From the NCBI GenBank assembly GCA_030526445.1, contig JAUNCV010000049.1:4798-12406 (forward strand): a DNA stretch of 7,609 nt, read 5' to 3'. The notes below the pieces were generated by a model. The model saw nothing but the letters and a program-made list of their open reading frames with translations. It did not search any database and had not been told where the DNA came from. This DNA is from Bacteroidales bacterium (GTDB lineage: Bacteria > Bacteroidota > Bacteroidia > Bacteroidales > UBA3663). The position numbers and the translations under genes are program-made. Of this stretch, positions 1 to 6,679 are shown piece by piece (positions within the stretch are counted from its first letter, which is position 1; every line of letters begins with the position of its first letter).

Positions 1-29
1 ACGAATAACTGTTTTTTCCAAAAAAAACA

Positions 30-37
30 TATATTTG
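30..37 (+). promoter_or_regulatory. Bacteroidetes-type -7 promoter box for the Nudix gene
   Basis: TATATTTG matches the TAnnTTTG -7 consensus of the Bacteroidetes primary sigma factor. It lies about 40 bp before the ATG at 78, which would give a 5' leader of roughly 30-35 nt. The -33 element is not convincing: the expected spot near positions 7-12 reads only as a T-rich stretch, without a clean TTTG. The identification rests on the -7 match and its position. Confidence 0.6.
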
Positions 38-77
38 CACTGGCAAAAGCAATATCAAAAAATTAAAATGCTCACAA

Positions 78-635
78 ATGATTAAAAAACTTGAAAACCG
101 AAAGTGGAAAGTGCTCGAAAGCCAAAGGCTCTTGAACAAAGGCGTGTGGATGAATTTACGACAGGAAAAAGTGCAACTTCCATCTGGTGCCATCGTTCCC
201 GAATGGTTCGTTCTCGAGTTTCCCAACTGGGTCAATGTAATTGCTATTACAAAAGAAGGAAATTTCGTAATGGAAGATCAATATCGTCATGCTTTAGGAC
301 AAACTAACTACGAACTTGTGGCTGGAGTCATTGATCCAGGCGAAACGCCTTTTGAAGCTGCCAAGCGAGAGTTAGAAGAGGAAACTGGCTATGGTGGTGG
401 CAAGTGGGAACTATTCATGACTCTCTCTCCTAACCCTACCAACCACACCAATCTAAGCTACACATTTCTTGCTACCGATGTTGAGAAAGTATGCGAGCAG
501 CATCAAGAGGCTACTGAAGACATCCACGTTGATCTCTTCACGCGCGAAGAAGTTAAGCAACTTCTCGAAGAAGGAGAAATAATTCAGGCTTTGCATGCGG
601 CTCCTTTATGGAAATATTTTGCAGAAAAAAAATAA
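78..635 (+). CDS. Nudix hydrolase, probable ADP-ribose pyrophosphatase
   Basis: This 185-residue cytoplasmic protein should hydrolyse a nucleoside diphosphate linked to another moiety, most likely ADP-ribose to AMP and ribose 5-phosphate, with Mg2+ or Mn2+. A complete Nudix box (Gx5Ex7REUxEExGU) runs from Gly83 to Tyr105, with E89, R97, E98, E101, E102 and G104 all present. E98, E101 and E102 are the expected metal ligands. The upstream DQYRHALG segment (67-74) and ELVAGVIDPGE lead-in resemble NudF/YffH-type ADP-ribose pyrophosphatases. Prolines at 118 and 120, about 13-15 residues after the box, also fit that subgroup. The length is normal for the family. The ATG at 78 is chosen because the earlier ATG at 68 reads into a stop after five codons. 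The gene appears monocistronic, with its own promoter, and converges on the hybrid kinase gene. The fold is very secure. The substrate is inferred; other NDP-sugars or NADH-type substrates are possible. Confidence 0.9.
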   Translation: MIKKLENRKWKVLESQRLLNKGVWMNLRQEKVQLPSGAIVPEWFVLEFPNWVNVIAITKEGNFVMEDQYRHALGQTNYELVAGVIDPGETPFEAAKRELEEETGYGGGKWELFMTLSPNPTNHTNLSYTFLATDVEKVCEQHQEATEDIHVDLFTREEVKQLLEEGEIIQALHAAPLWKYFAEKK

Positions 636-652
636 TCAGTTCCTCTGATAAC

Positions 653-689
653 AAAAAAAGATACTGGGTTTTATTGGCCCAGTATCTTT
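653..689. terminator. Intrinsic terminator between convergent genes, overlapping the kinase stop codon
   Basis: A perfect 12-bp inverted repeat has arms at 657-668 and 678-689 and a 9-nt loop. Read on the minus strand it is followed by a run of seven T (opposite 659-653, the first three still in the stem), a textbook intrinsic terminator for the hybrid kinase gene. On the plus strand the stem ends in TTT followed by GATAATTT, a weaker tract, so it may also stop the Nudix transcript less efficiently. The upstream arm on the minus strand encodes the last residues of the kinase (KILG), and its TAA stop (673-671) sits in the loop. Confidence 0.85.
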
Positions 690-3097
690 GATAATTTCTC
701 TACAATAGCTTTTACATCAATAGGTTTTGCTATATGCTCATTCATGCCCGCATCCAGGGCATTTTTTTTGTCCTCTTCGAAGGCATTGGCTGTCATAGCC
801 ACAATCGGAATGTTTGCTTTGCCTTTGTCTGCCAGTCTTCGAATATGTTGAGTAGCCTTGTAGCCATCCATGTTAGGCATCTGTACATCCATCAAGATAA
901 GATCGTAGGTACCAGCGGGCTGCTGTTCCATTTTAGCTGTACATTGTATGCCATCCTCTACATGCTCAACCGTCATACCTAAGTCTTCAAGAATAATGGT
1001 TGCAATCTCAGCATTGAGCAGATTGTCTTCAGCCAACAGTATGTGTTTACCCTTGAGCAAATCATTGGCTTGCATTTCCATCACTTTTGCTTCAATGTTA
1101 TCAATCAGCTTATTATCGCCAATTTTATACTCAAAAGTCACCGTAAATGTTGTGCCAACTCCCAATTCACTTTCTACTTGTATGGTGCCATGCATCAGGT
1201 CAACCAATCGCTTCACAATGGCCATACCCAGACCGGTACCAATAACTTTCGACGAAGTTGAAGTGCGCTCGCGAGTAAACGAATCGAAAAGTTGTGGCAA
1301 ATAATCCTGACTCATACCAATGCCAGTATCTATTACCCGAGTCTCGAAAATAGTGTAACCAGCTTTGGCCGAAGGCAACTCTTGGGTTACGACAGTAATG
1401 GTTCCGCCCTCGGGCGTATATTTTACCGCATTGCTAAGCAGGTTGAGGAAAATCTGCTTCAGTTTAGTTTTGTCACACAACACATATTTATGCTCCAAAT
1501 AGCAATGGTGCAAGAAGTTGATATGCTTTTTCTTAGACTCAGCATCGAAAACAGAGAAAATTTCGCTTAGCACCTCGTCAGTTCGCTCATAGTCTTCGTC
1601 CAACTCCATTTTGCCACTCTCAATGCGCGCCATGTCAAGCACATTATTAATAATAGAGAGCAAGAGGTTGCTCGATTTTTCAATCTTATCCTGATAGGCA
1701 AGCAACTTTGGATCGGTTATTTCTCGTCGCATCAGCTGCGAGAAACCCAGGATAGCATTCATCGGGGTACGAATGTCATGACTCATGTTGAAGAGGAAGT
1801 CAGTCTTCGCCTTATTGGCAGCCTCTAGTGCCTTGAGTTGTTCTTGATCTCGCAACATCTCGAACGTAATGTCTCGCTGATAACCGCGAACCACACGAAT
1901 CTTGCCGTCGATGGTTTCGCCCGTTCCACCCCAATTTGCAAAGCGCACACCCAATTCTGGATGAACCCACTCGTAGGTGATACTCTCTACATTTCCCTCC
2001 GACATGGATTTACTAGTTTTCAGCAGCAGTTCAAAATATTCGGGTTTGACACGCGATTTCCAAATATTATAAAGTTCCACTTCATCAGTCACATCCATTG
2101 GCAGAGCTGCCAGCTCACGCATCTTTGGATTCACCTTCAGTCGGGGCGCCTCTCCCTCAACCTCAACTTTCTCCCAGATACCAATCTTGGCATTGGCAAT
2201 GGTTTCGTATGCATTGATGAGTTCTTTTTGCGAAGCTAGTTCTCGCACCTTCTGTTGATGAATGACTCGCACAGCCCAGACAACATGAGTACATTGTCCC
2301 TCGTCATCTCGTCCACTAGCAATAAAGATTCCTTCTGACCAGCCCTTCGTCAAACCGCAATATTCACAGCTTACCCAAGCCTTATCTTTGAGACGTTCTC
2401 GCAAAGTAGTAACATCCGTAAATTCAAGCATTGTTGCTCTATCTTCTTCAACGATCTGGCTGCTACACACCATTTTGAGAGCTGCACGAGCATCGACACC
2501 TGCCGAGCCAACCATCTTGCGAATGTTCGTCGTTGTTTGGCCAATCTGCACAAACGAATAGTCGGTCAAATCAATATAATACAGACAATGAAATGCGCCC
2601 GCAACAGCCTGAATAATGTCGAGCTGTGTGTGCATCTGGCTGGTGGTTTCTTCAAGCGATTTTTGCGCTTTTTCTATCTGTGTCATGTGCGAGGTTATGT
2701 TCGAAATCGTTGCCTCAATATAGCTTTTTCCGTCAATGATAACCTCACGGGCATTGCCAGTCACCCAAATGTAGCCCTCTTTGCCCATTATTCTATACAC
2801 CTTGTCCTCTTTACCAAGACGCAAGCTTTCTGGCACCTCATTAAACTCTGAATTATAACGAATGCCATTGAGAGAGTCTGCCGGATGCAGCATTTCGCAG
2901 AAACGGTTGTTGAACTTTTCGGCAATCTCCTCACGCGTCCAGCCTACTATTTCAAGGAATCGAGGACTGATATACACAAAGGGCGAACCATCCTGCAAAT
3001 CGTGAATGCAGTAATGGTATCCAACAGTACCTGTTTCAAGAAAATCGACTGGAAGCCCCAGGCGTTCAGCATTGGTTTTATCGGTTAGCGTCTTCAT
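671..3097 (-). CDS. Soluble hybrid histidine kinase with PAS sensor domains and C-terminal receiver
   Basis: This 808-residue signalling protein should autophosphorylate on histidine and pass the phosphate to its own receiver. I see no signal peptide or transmembrane segment, so it is probably cytoplasmic. A PAS_3-like domain spans about 20-135 (YISPRFLEIVGWTREEI, then the ITSH exit). A less clear PAS-like region covers about 160-285 and includes a CxxC pair (C244, C247). A third PAS-like domain covers about 295-412 and ends in GYQRDIT. A short helical linker (412-432) leads into HisKA with phospho-acceptor His440 in MSHDIRTPMNA. The ATPase domain has N-box Asn552/Asn556, G1 DTGIGM (590-595), an F-box near 603-607 and G2 GTGLGM (620-625). 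The receiver (about 685-805) has acidic E690/D691, phospho-acceptor D737, T769 and K791. All catalytic residues are present. There is no HPt or DNA-binding domain, so a separate partner is expected. The ligand is unknown. It diverges from a second hybrid kinase with a paralogous C-terminal half. Confidence 0.95.
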   Translation of the reverse strand: MKTLTDKTNAERLGLPVDFLETGTVGYHYCIHDLQDGSPFVYISPRFLEIVGWTREEIAEKFNNRFCEMLHPADSLNGIRYNSEFNEVPESLRLGKEDKVYRIMGKEGYIWVTGNAREVIIDGKSYIEATISNITSHMTQIEKAQKSLEETTSQMHTQLDIIQAVAGAFHCLYYIDLTDYSFVQIGQTTTNIRKMVGSAGVDARAALKMVCSSQIVEEDRATMLEFTDVTTLRERLKDKAWVSCEYCGLTKGWSEGIFIASGRDDEGQCTHVVWAVRVIHQQKVRELASQKELINAYETIANAKIGIWEKVEVEGEAPRLKVNPKMRELAALPMDVTDEVELYNIWKSRVKPEYFELLLKTSKSMSEGNVESITYEWVHPELGVRFANWGGTGETIDGKIRVVRGYQRDITFEMLRDQEQLKALEAANKAKTDFLFNMSHDIRTPMNAILGFSQLMRREITDPKLLAYQDKIEKSSNLLLSIINNVLDMARIESGKMELDEDYERTDEVLSEIFSVFDAESKKKHINFLHHCYLEHKYVLCDKTKLKQIFLNLLSNAVKYTPEGGTITVVTQELPSAKAGYTIFETRVIDTGIGMSQDYLPQLFDSFTRERTSTSSKVIGTGLGMAIVKRLVDLMHGTIQVESELGVGTTFTVTFEYKIGDNKLIDNIEAKVMEMQANDLLKGKHILLAEDNLLNAEIATIILEDLGMTVEHVEDGIQCTAKMEQQPAGTYDLILMDVQMPNMDGYKATQHIRRLADKGKANIPIVAMTANAFEEDKKNALDAGMNEHIAKPIDVKAIVEKLSKILGQ

Positions 3098-3128
3098 TTG
3101 TCTGTCATTTATTGCGGTTTTGATTAGG

Positions 3129-3160
3129 CAAAGATAGGGTATATTTTTTGTTTCGCCAAG
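3129..3160 (-). promoter_or_regulatory. Promoter for the PAS hybrid kinase (Bacteroidetes -33/-7 type)
   Basis: On the minus strand, TATCTTTG (3136-3129) fits the TAnnTTTG -7 box. A CTTG (3160-3157), one base off TTTG, lies 20 bp upstream, close to the usual Bacteroidetes spacing. Transcription would begin near 3121-3125, giving a leader of about 25 nt before the ATG at 3097. A small dyad, CCAA-GAT-TTGG at 3156-3166, overlaps the -33 element. Confidence 0.6.
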
Positions 3161-3251
3161 ATTTGGTGCTATTTATTTGCAAAATAGAGTCATTTTTGGC
3201 AGAAACTCCTATTTTCAGGCAAAAAAAAGCGATTGAAACGAAAAAAATATT

Positions 3252-3259
3252 TATATTTG
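3252..3259 (+). promoter_or_regulatory. -7 promoter box for the GAF hybrid kinase gene/operon
   Basis: TATATTTG is an exact match to TAnnTTTG and is followed by GC, as at the Nudix promoter (both read TATATTTGC). The best upstream candidate is ATTG at 3232-3235, only 16 bp away, which is shorter than usual, so the -33 element is uncertain. Transcription from about 3265 would give an unusually long leader of about 85 nt before the ATG at 3352, enough to hold the short ORF at 3292-3333. Confidence 0.6.
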
Positions 3260-3291
3260 CAGCCGATGATTGTGCAATTTTTGCTGCAGTC

Positions 3292-3333
3292 ATGAAGACA
3301 ATACTTTATACTACTACATCTTTACTAACTTAA
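3292..3333 (+). CDS. Possible threonine-rich upstream leader ORF (13 aa)
   Basis: ATG at 3292 to TAA at 3331-3333 encodes MKTILYTTTSLLT, with 5 threonines in 13 residues, three of them consecutive. It lies wholly inside the predicted leader of the GAF kinase gene, between the putative transcription start (about 3265) and the kinase ATG, ending 18 nt before the latter. This placement and composition resemble amino-acid leader peptides. However, no terminator or antiterminator hairpin is evident after it, and no Shine-Dalgarno sequence precedes it. The ORF is directly visible. That it is translated, or regulates anything, is speculation, and chance is a serious alternative for so short a frame. 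Confidence 0.25.
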   Translation: MKTILYTTTSLLT

Positions 3334-3351
3334 GGAATTTATAACTAGACA

Positions 3352-5028
3352 ATGATACCACATCTCATCTCCGAAGAGAGCCAGGAGGCTGCCATCCGCA
3401 GTTTTTTGGATCTCCTGAATCGAAAACCCGAAGAATGCCTGACCATCGAGGAGCAAGTACAGCTAATTGGCGAATATTTCGGGGCCGACCGCTCGTACAT
3501 CTTCGAACAGAACGAAGACAAAAACTTTGTGGATAACACTTTTGAATGGTGCCGCGAGGGAATCAATCCCGAAATTGACAACCTGCAAAAATTACCCATC
3601 GAGGTGGTAGGTATGTGCTACAACCACTTTCGCGACACTGGCACCTTTGTGGCCGTGGTCAACGACGAGCTAAAGAAAAACGACCCTTTGGCCTACGAAA
3701 CCCTGGCGCCACAAAACATTGACAGCATGATGGCATCGCCCTTTACTTGCGGCGGCGAGGTGGTGGGCTTCTTTGGCGTTGATAACCCAACACGCCACGC
3801 AGACCAACTGCTGTTTCTTTCAGTGGTAGCCTCTTCTATTTTCAAAGAACTTTCGTCAGCACGCGAAAAAAGAGCCGCCGAACTGGCCAACAAAGCCAAG
3901 ACAACATTCCTCTTTAACATGAGTCACGACATTCGCACCCCAATGAATGCGGTAATTGGCTATGTTGAGCTAATGGAACGCCACTTTGAAAATCGAGAAC
4001 TCTGCCTCAGCTACCTCGAAAAAATTCGACGTTCGAGCGACTTCCTGCTTTCGCTCATCAACAACATCCTCGAAATGGCTCGAATCGAAAGCGGTAAAGC
4101 TGAACGTGATGAGGTAATTACCGACGCCTCATCCATTGTGTATCAGATTGCTGACGTCTATTCCGAGCTGATGCAGAAGAAGGAGATTGACTTCAGAATC
4201 AACTGCGAAATTGAGCAGAAATACGTATTCTGCGACCGTCTCAAAATCAAGGAAATATTCCTAAACCTCATTTCAAACGCCTACAAATACACCCGCCCTG
4301 GCGGAAGTGTTATGGTCGATATTTGCCAAAAGCCTCACAAGTTGCCCGGGCACACAAATATTGAGGTAACTATCACAGACACAGGCATTGGAATGAGCGA
4401 AGAATACTTGCCACGCCTCTTTGAAGAGTTCAGTCGCGAGTATAACAGTACACAGAGCAAGATACAAGGCACCGGTCTGGGAATGCCCATCGTCAAGAAA
4501 CTCATTGACCTCATGGGTGGTACAATCACCGTCAAGAGCCAATTACTCAAAGGCACTACGTTCGTTGTTACACTGCCTCACCGCTTGGCCGAACATTTCG
4601 TTCCCGAAGAGGAGGAACTAAAGCAAATGGATCACAACGCCTTTGACGGGCGACGAATCCTGGTCACCGAAGACAACGAACTGAACCTCGAAATTGTGAC
4701 CGAAATCCTCGCCGAAGCGGGCTTCGAAGTAGATCATGCCGAAGACGGAATTGAGTGCGTTGACAAGATGGAGAAAGCCGAAGCAGGCTACTACGATCTC
4801 ATCTTGATGGACATTCAGATGCCTAATATGGACGGATACCAAGCCACCAAAGTGATTCGTCGCTTTGATGATCCTGTCAAGGCAAATATCCCTATTTTGG
4901 CCATGACAGCCAACGCTTTTGAAGAGGATAAACGCAATGCTCTGGCAGCAGGCATGAACGCCCATCTGGCCAAGCCTATCGAAATTAAAGAACTGATGCG
5001 CACTTTAGCCTCATTCTTAAGCAAATAA
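3352..5028 (+). CDS. Soluble hybrid histidine kinase with GAF-like sensor and C-terminal receiver
   Basis: This 558-residue kinase has no membrane segment, so it is probably cytoplasmic. Residues about 20-165 look like a GAF domain (ADRSYIFEQ, DNTFEWCREGI, then SPFTCGGEVVGFFGVDNP); the ligand is unknown. A helical linker (165-183) leads to HisKA with His192 in MSHDIRTPMNA. The ATPase domain shows N-box Asn305/Asn309, G1 DTGIGM (343-348), F-box LFEEF (356-360) and G2 GTGLGM (373-378). The receiver (about 433-555) has E440/D441, phospho-acceptor D487, T519 and K541. All catalytic residues are intact. From the linker to the C-terminus it aligns almost throughout with the divergent PAS kinase, including 15 identical residues around the phospho-histidine. 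The chosen start gives a natural helical lead-in to GAF. An AAGGA lies about 15 nt upstream, too far to count as a strong ribosome-binding site. No output domain is present, so phosphate must pass to an unseen HPt or regulator. The next gene starts 12 bp downstream. Confidence 0.95.
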   Translation: MIPHLISEESQEAAIRSFLDLLNRKPEECLTIEEQVQLIGEYFGADRSYIFEQNEDKNFVDNTFEWCREGINPEIDNLQKLPIEVVGMCYNHFRDTGTFVAVVNDELKKNDPLAYETLAPQNIDSMMASPFTCGGEVVGFFGVDNPTRHADQLLFLSVVASSIFKELSSAREKRAAELANKAKTTFLFNMSHDIRTPMNAVIGYVELMERHFENRELCLSYLEKIRRSSDFLLSLINNILEMARIESGKAERDEVITDASSIVYQIADVYSELMQKKEIDFRINCEIEQKYVFCDRLKIKEIFLNLISNAYKYTRPGGSVMVDICQKPHKLPGHTNIEVTITDTGIGMSEEYLPRLFEEFSREYNSTQSKIQGTGLGMPIVKKLIDLMGGTITVKSQLLKGTTFVVTLPHRLAEHFVPEEEELKQMDHNAFDGRRILVTEDNELNLEIVTEILAEAGFEVDHAEDGIECVDKMEKAEAGYYDLILMDIQMPNMDGYQATKVIRRFDDPVKANIPILAMTANAFEEDKRNALAAGMNAHLAKPIEIKELMRTLASFLSK

Positions 5029-5040
5029 AAGCATTTATTT

Positions 5041-5331
5041 ATGCAAAAATTCATTATAACAACCAGCGGCGAACTCATCTTTGGCGACGTAGAATACCAC
5101 AAAGACCTTATCCCCTGGGGCGAGAATACTTGCTTCGGCGGCGGTTTCTGGAAGGTGAATCATAGCCGTGGTTGCATTGAACTTTATGGCCGCTCGTTCG
5201 ACTTTGGCGCTGCCGATATGGACGATGTTCGCCGCATCAATTGGAATGGTATTGGCGGGAAACCAGTACCACTCTTCTATTATCCTAACTACCCAGATTT
5301 GGACGATGCCACTCCGGTTTTCGCCAAGTAA
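5041..5331 (+). CDS. Small conserved-looking protein of unknown function
   Basis: I do not recognise a named family for this 96-residue protein. It has no signal peptide, membrane helix or cysteine-pair motif. It is rich in glycine and aromatic residues: GELIFGDVEYHKDLIPWGE (10-28), GGGFW (33-37) and ELYGRSFDFG (47-56), followed by an acidic, proline/tyrosine-rich tail. The pattern suggests a compact beta-rich soluble domain; this is inference. It starts 12 bp after the GAF kinase stop and ends 16 bp before the acyltransferase, with no terminator on either side, so co-transcription is likely. It reads as a real gene because it fills the gap between neighbours exactly and its composition is protein-like. 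The frame on the opposite strand covering 5035-5385 is its shadow. Confidence 0.75.
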   Translation: MQKFIITTSGELIFGDVEYHKDLIPWGENTCFGGGFWKVNHSRGCIELYGRSFDFGAADMDDVRRINWNGIGGKPVPLFYYPNYPDLDDATPVFAK

Positions 5332-5347
5332 ACAACAATTAAAATAA

Positions 5348-6652
5348 ATGAAAATGAATGAAATAAAGCCCCTATCGGGCAGCATTTGGTATTACGGCAC
5401 AACCCAGGACATGGGCTCATCTGTTAAGTATGCCGTAGTTATGAAAGACGAAATTGATGGCGAAATTCTTGATCGCGCTGTGCAGCGAAGTTTCAAGCGC
5501 TATCCTTATCTCAAAAAACATCTCGAAGCACGCGAACACGGTTACGTACTTGTTGACAATCCTTCACCCATAGCTGTCATTCGCACCAGCCAGGATGTGA
5601 CACTCAATGCAGCCGAGACCAATGTTCAGCTTATTGCCATCACATGGGAGGGCAACACTTTCTGGTTCAACAACTCGCATGGTATGATGGATGGTCGTGG
5701 CCGTAAAAACGTGCTCCACACCATTATGTATTATTATTGTCAGGAGCGCTATGGCGAAGAGGTTGAAATGGAAGGCGTTTTCTTTGAAGACTCTCCAATT
5801 GACCCTCAAGAATACCAAGATGCCTTCGAAAATCCTGTACGCGACCCACTATTCGTCCCACAGCTGCCTTATGGTCTGAAGTATGTCGATAAAAAAGACA
5901 ACTTCATCATGAGCCAGGAAGCAGGTTTTGAGGTAACCAATGAGAAGTATATGTATATCATGAGCATATCCGAACAGGAACTCATGAAACTATGTAAGAG
6001 CAACGACTCAACCCCAAACACTGGTGTTGCATTGCTGCTGATGCGCGCCATCGACAAGCTTTTCCCAGAATCTGACAAAACCGTTACCACTTCGGTCTAT
6101 GCAGACATGCGCGACGCCATGGGATACCCCAAAACCCATCTCTCAACCGTAGTTCCTACACAGATAGCCTTCAGCAAGGATATGAAAGAGATGGAGTTCT
6201 CGCGCCAGAGCACCATTCTGCGCGGCATGCTCATGCTCACTGCTAGCCCCGAGGCCTTACTTGTCAATGCCAAAGAATTCAAACAGATGTTCGATGGTTT
6301 CTTGCTCCCAACAAGCCCTGAACAAAAAAACAACCAAGTGAGCGCCTTTAACCACGAGTGTAGAACCAGTGCGACATTTGCCGTAAGTTATTCGGGCAAA
6401 AGCACTTTCGGAAGCTGCGACAAGCACATTCACGCATTCTACTCAATGCCAAACGTGGGTTGCTGTCCTGATCTTCTCATCGAAATCACTGTCATGGACG
6501 GACTCTTCTACATCTGCTGGGAGCAGCAATTTAAAGAGAGTCTATACTTCGATGCCTTCATCAAGGAAATGGAACTTCTCGGCCTCGGCTACAAACTCAT
6601 ATCAAGCGGCGAGGTGTTCAATGGTCCACGCATGGAGGCTCCGAAATCATAA
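5348..6652 (+). CDS. HxxxDG acyltransferase / condensation-domain-like protein
   Basis: This 434-residue protein probably transfers an acyl group to an alcohol or amine. The key evidence is HGMMDG at 111-116, an HxxxDG motif with His111 as the likely catalytic base, preceded by the strand-like FWFNNS. This is the hallmark of the chloramphenicol acetyltransferase/NRPS-condensation fold, including alcohol acetyltransferases, PapA-type and wax-synthase-type enzymes. The length fits a two-lobed stand-alone enzyme. The N-terminal layout (PLSGSIWYYG, then LDRAVQRSFKRYPYLKKHL) matches the start of condensation-type folds. A second-lobe segment SYSGKSTFG (347-355) is a candidate for the position of the DFGWG-type structural motif, but it does not match it. 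There is no carrier protein or adenylation domain nearby, so an acyl-CoA donor is more likely than a peptidyl carrier (inference). ATG at 5348 is used; Met3 at 5354 is an alternative start. The gene lies in a same-strand run behind the GAF kinase. Its substrate cannot be predicted. Confidence 0.8.
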   Translation: MKMNEIKPLSGSIWYYGTTQDMGSSVKYAVVMKDEIDGEILDRAVQRSFKRYPYLKKHLEAREHGYVLVDNPSPIAVIRTSQDVTLNAAETNVQLIAITWEGNTFWFNNSHGMMDGRGRKNVLHTIMYYYCQERYGEEVEMEGVFFEDSPIDPQEYQDAFENPVRDPLFVPQLPYGLKYVDKKDNFIMSQEAGFEVTNEKYMYIMSISEQELMKLCKSNDSTPNTGVALLLMRAIDKLFPESDKTVTTSVYADMRDAMGYPKTHLSTVVPTQIAFSKDMKEMEFSRQSTILRGMLMLTASPEALLVNAKEFKQMFDGFLLPTSPEQKNNQVSAFNHECRTSATFAVSYSGKSTFGSCDKHIHAFYSMPNVGCCPDLLIEITVMDGLFYICWEQQFKESLYFDAFIKEMELLGLGYKLISSGEVFNGPRMEAPKS

Positions 6653-6679
6653 ACTTGTTACGTTATACATTTATAAATT

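Larger units (their letters stand above)
3098..3351. other. Divergent intergenic control region between the two hybrid kinases
   Basis: This 254-bp AT-rich region separates two divergently transcribed paralogous kinase genes. It contains a minus-strand promoter (3129-3160), a plus-strand -7 box (3252-3259) and the 13-codon frame at 3292-3333. It also holds two small dyads: CCAA-GAT-TTGG at 3156-3166, overlapping the minus-strand -33 element, and TGCAGC/GCTGCA (arms 3258-3263 and 3283-3288), starting in the plus-strand -7 box. Either dyad could be an operator, but both are short enough to be chance. No tRNA, riboswitch or further gene is seen in it. Confidence 0.6.

Noticed and set aside
948..1304. 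Plus-strand open frame of 118 codons inside the PAS kinase gene, with similar frames at 734-982, 1838-2239 and 2537-2851
   Set aside because: These lie antisense to an intact kinase with all motifs in place. Their translations show no domain features, and they have no promoter or spacing of their own.
4618..4965. Minus-strand frame of 115 codons within the GAF kinase receiver region
   Set aside because: It is the mirror image of the similar antisense frame in the paralogous receiver (734-982), which shows that it arises from the conserved coding sequence on the other strand.
5022..5040. AAATAAA/TTTATTT inverted repeat at the end of the GAF kinase gene
   Set aside because: It is an all-AT stem with a tiny loop and no G-C pairs in the main stem, so it is too weak to be a terminator. 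It is better explained by A/T-rich junction sequence.
6666..6673. TACATTTA, a near match to the TAnnTTTG promoter box before the aldolase gene
   Set aside because: The final G is missing, no -33 element lies about 20 bp upstream, and it is only 7 bp from the ATG, leaving almost no leader.
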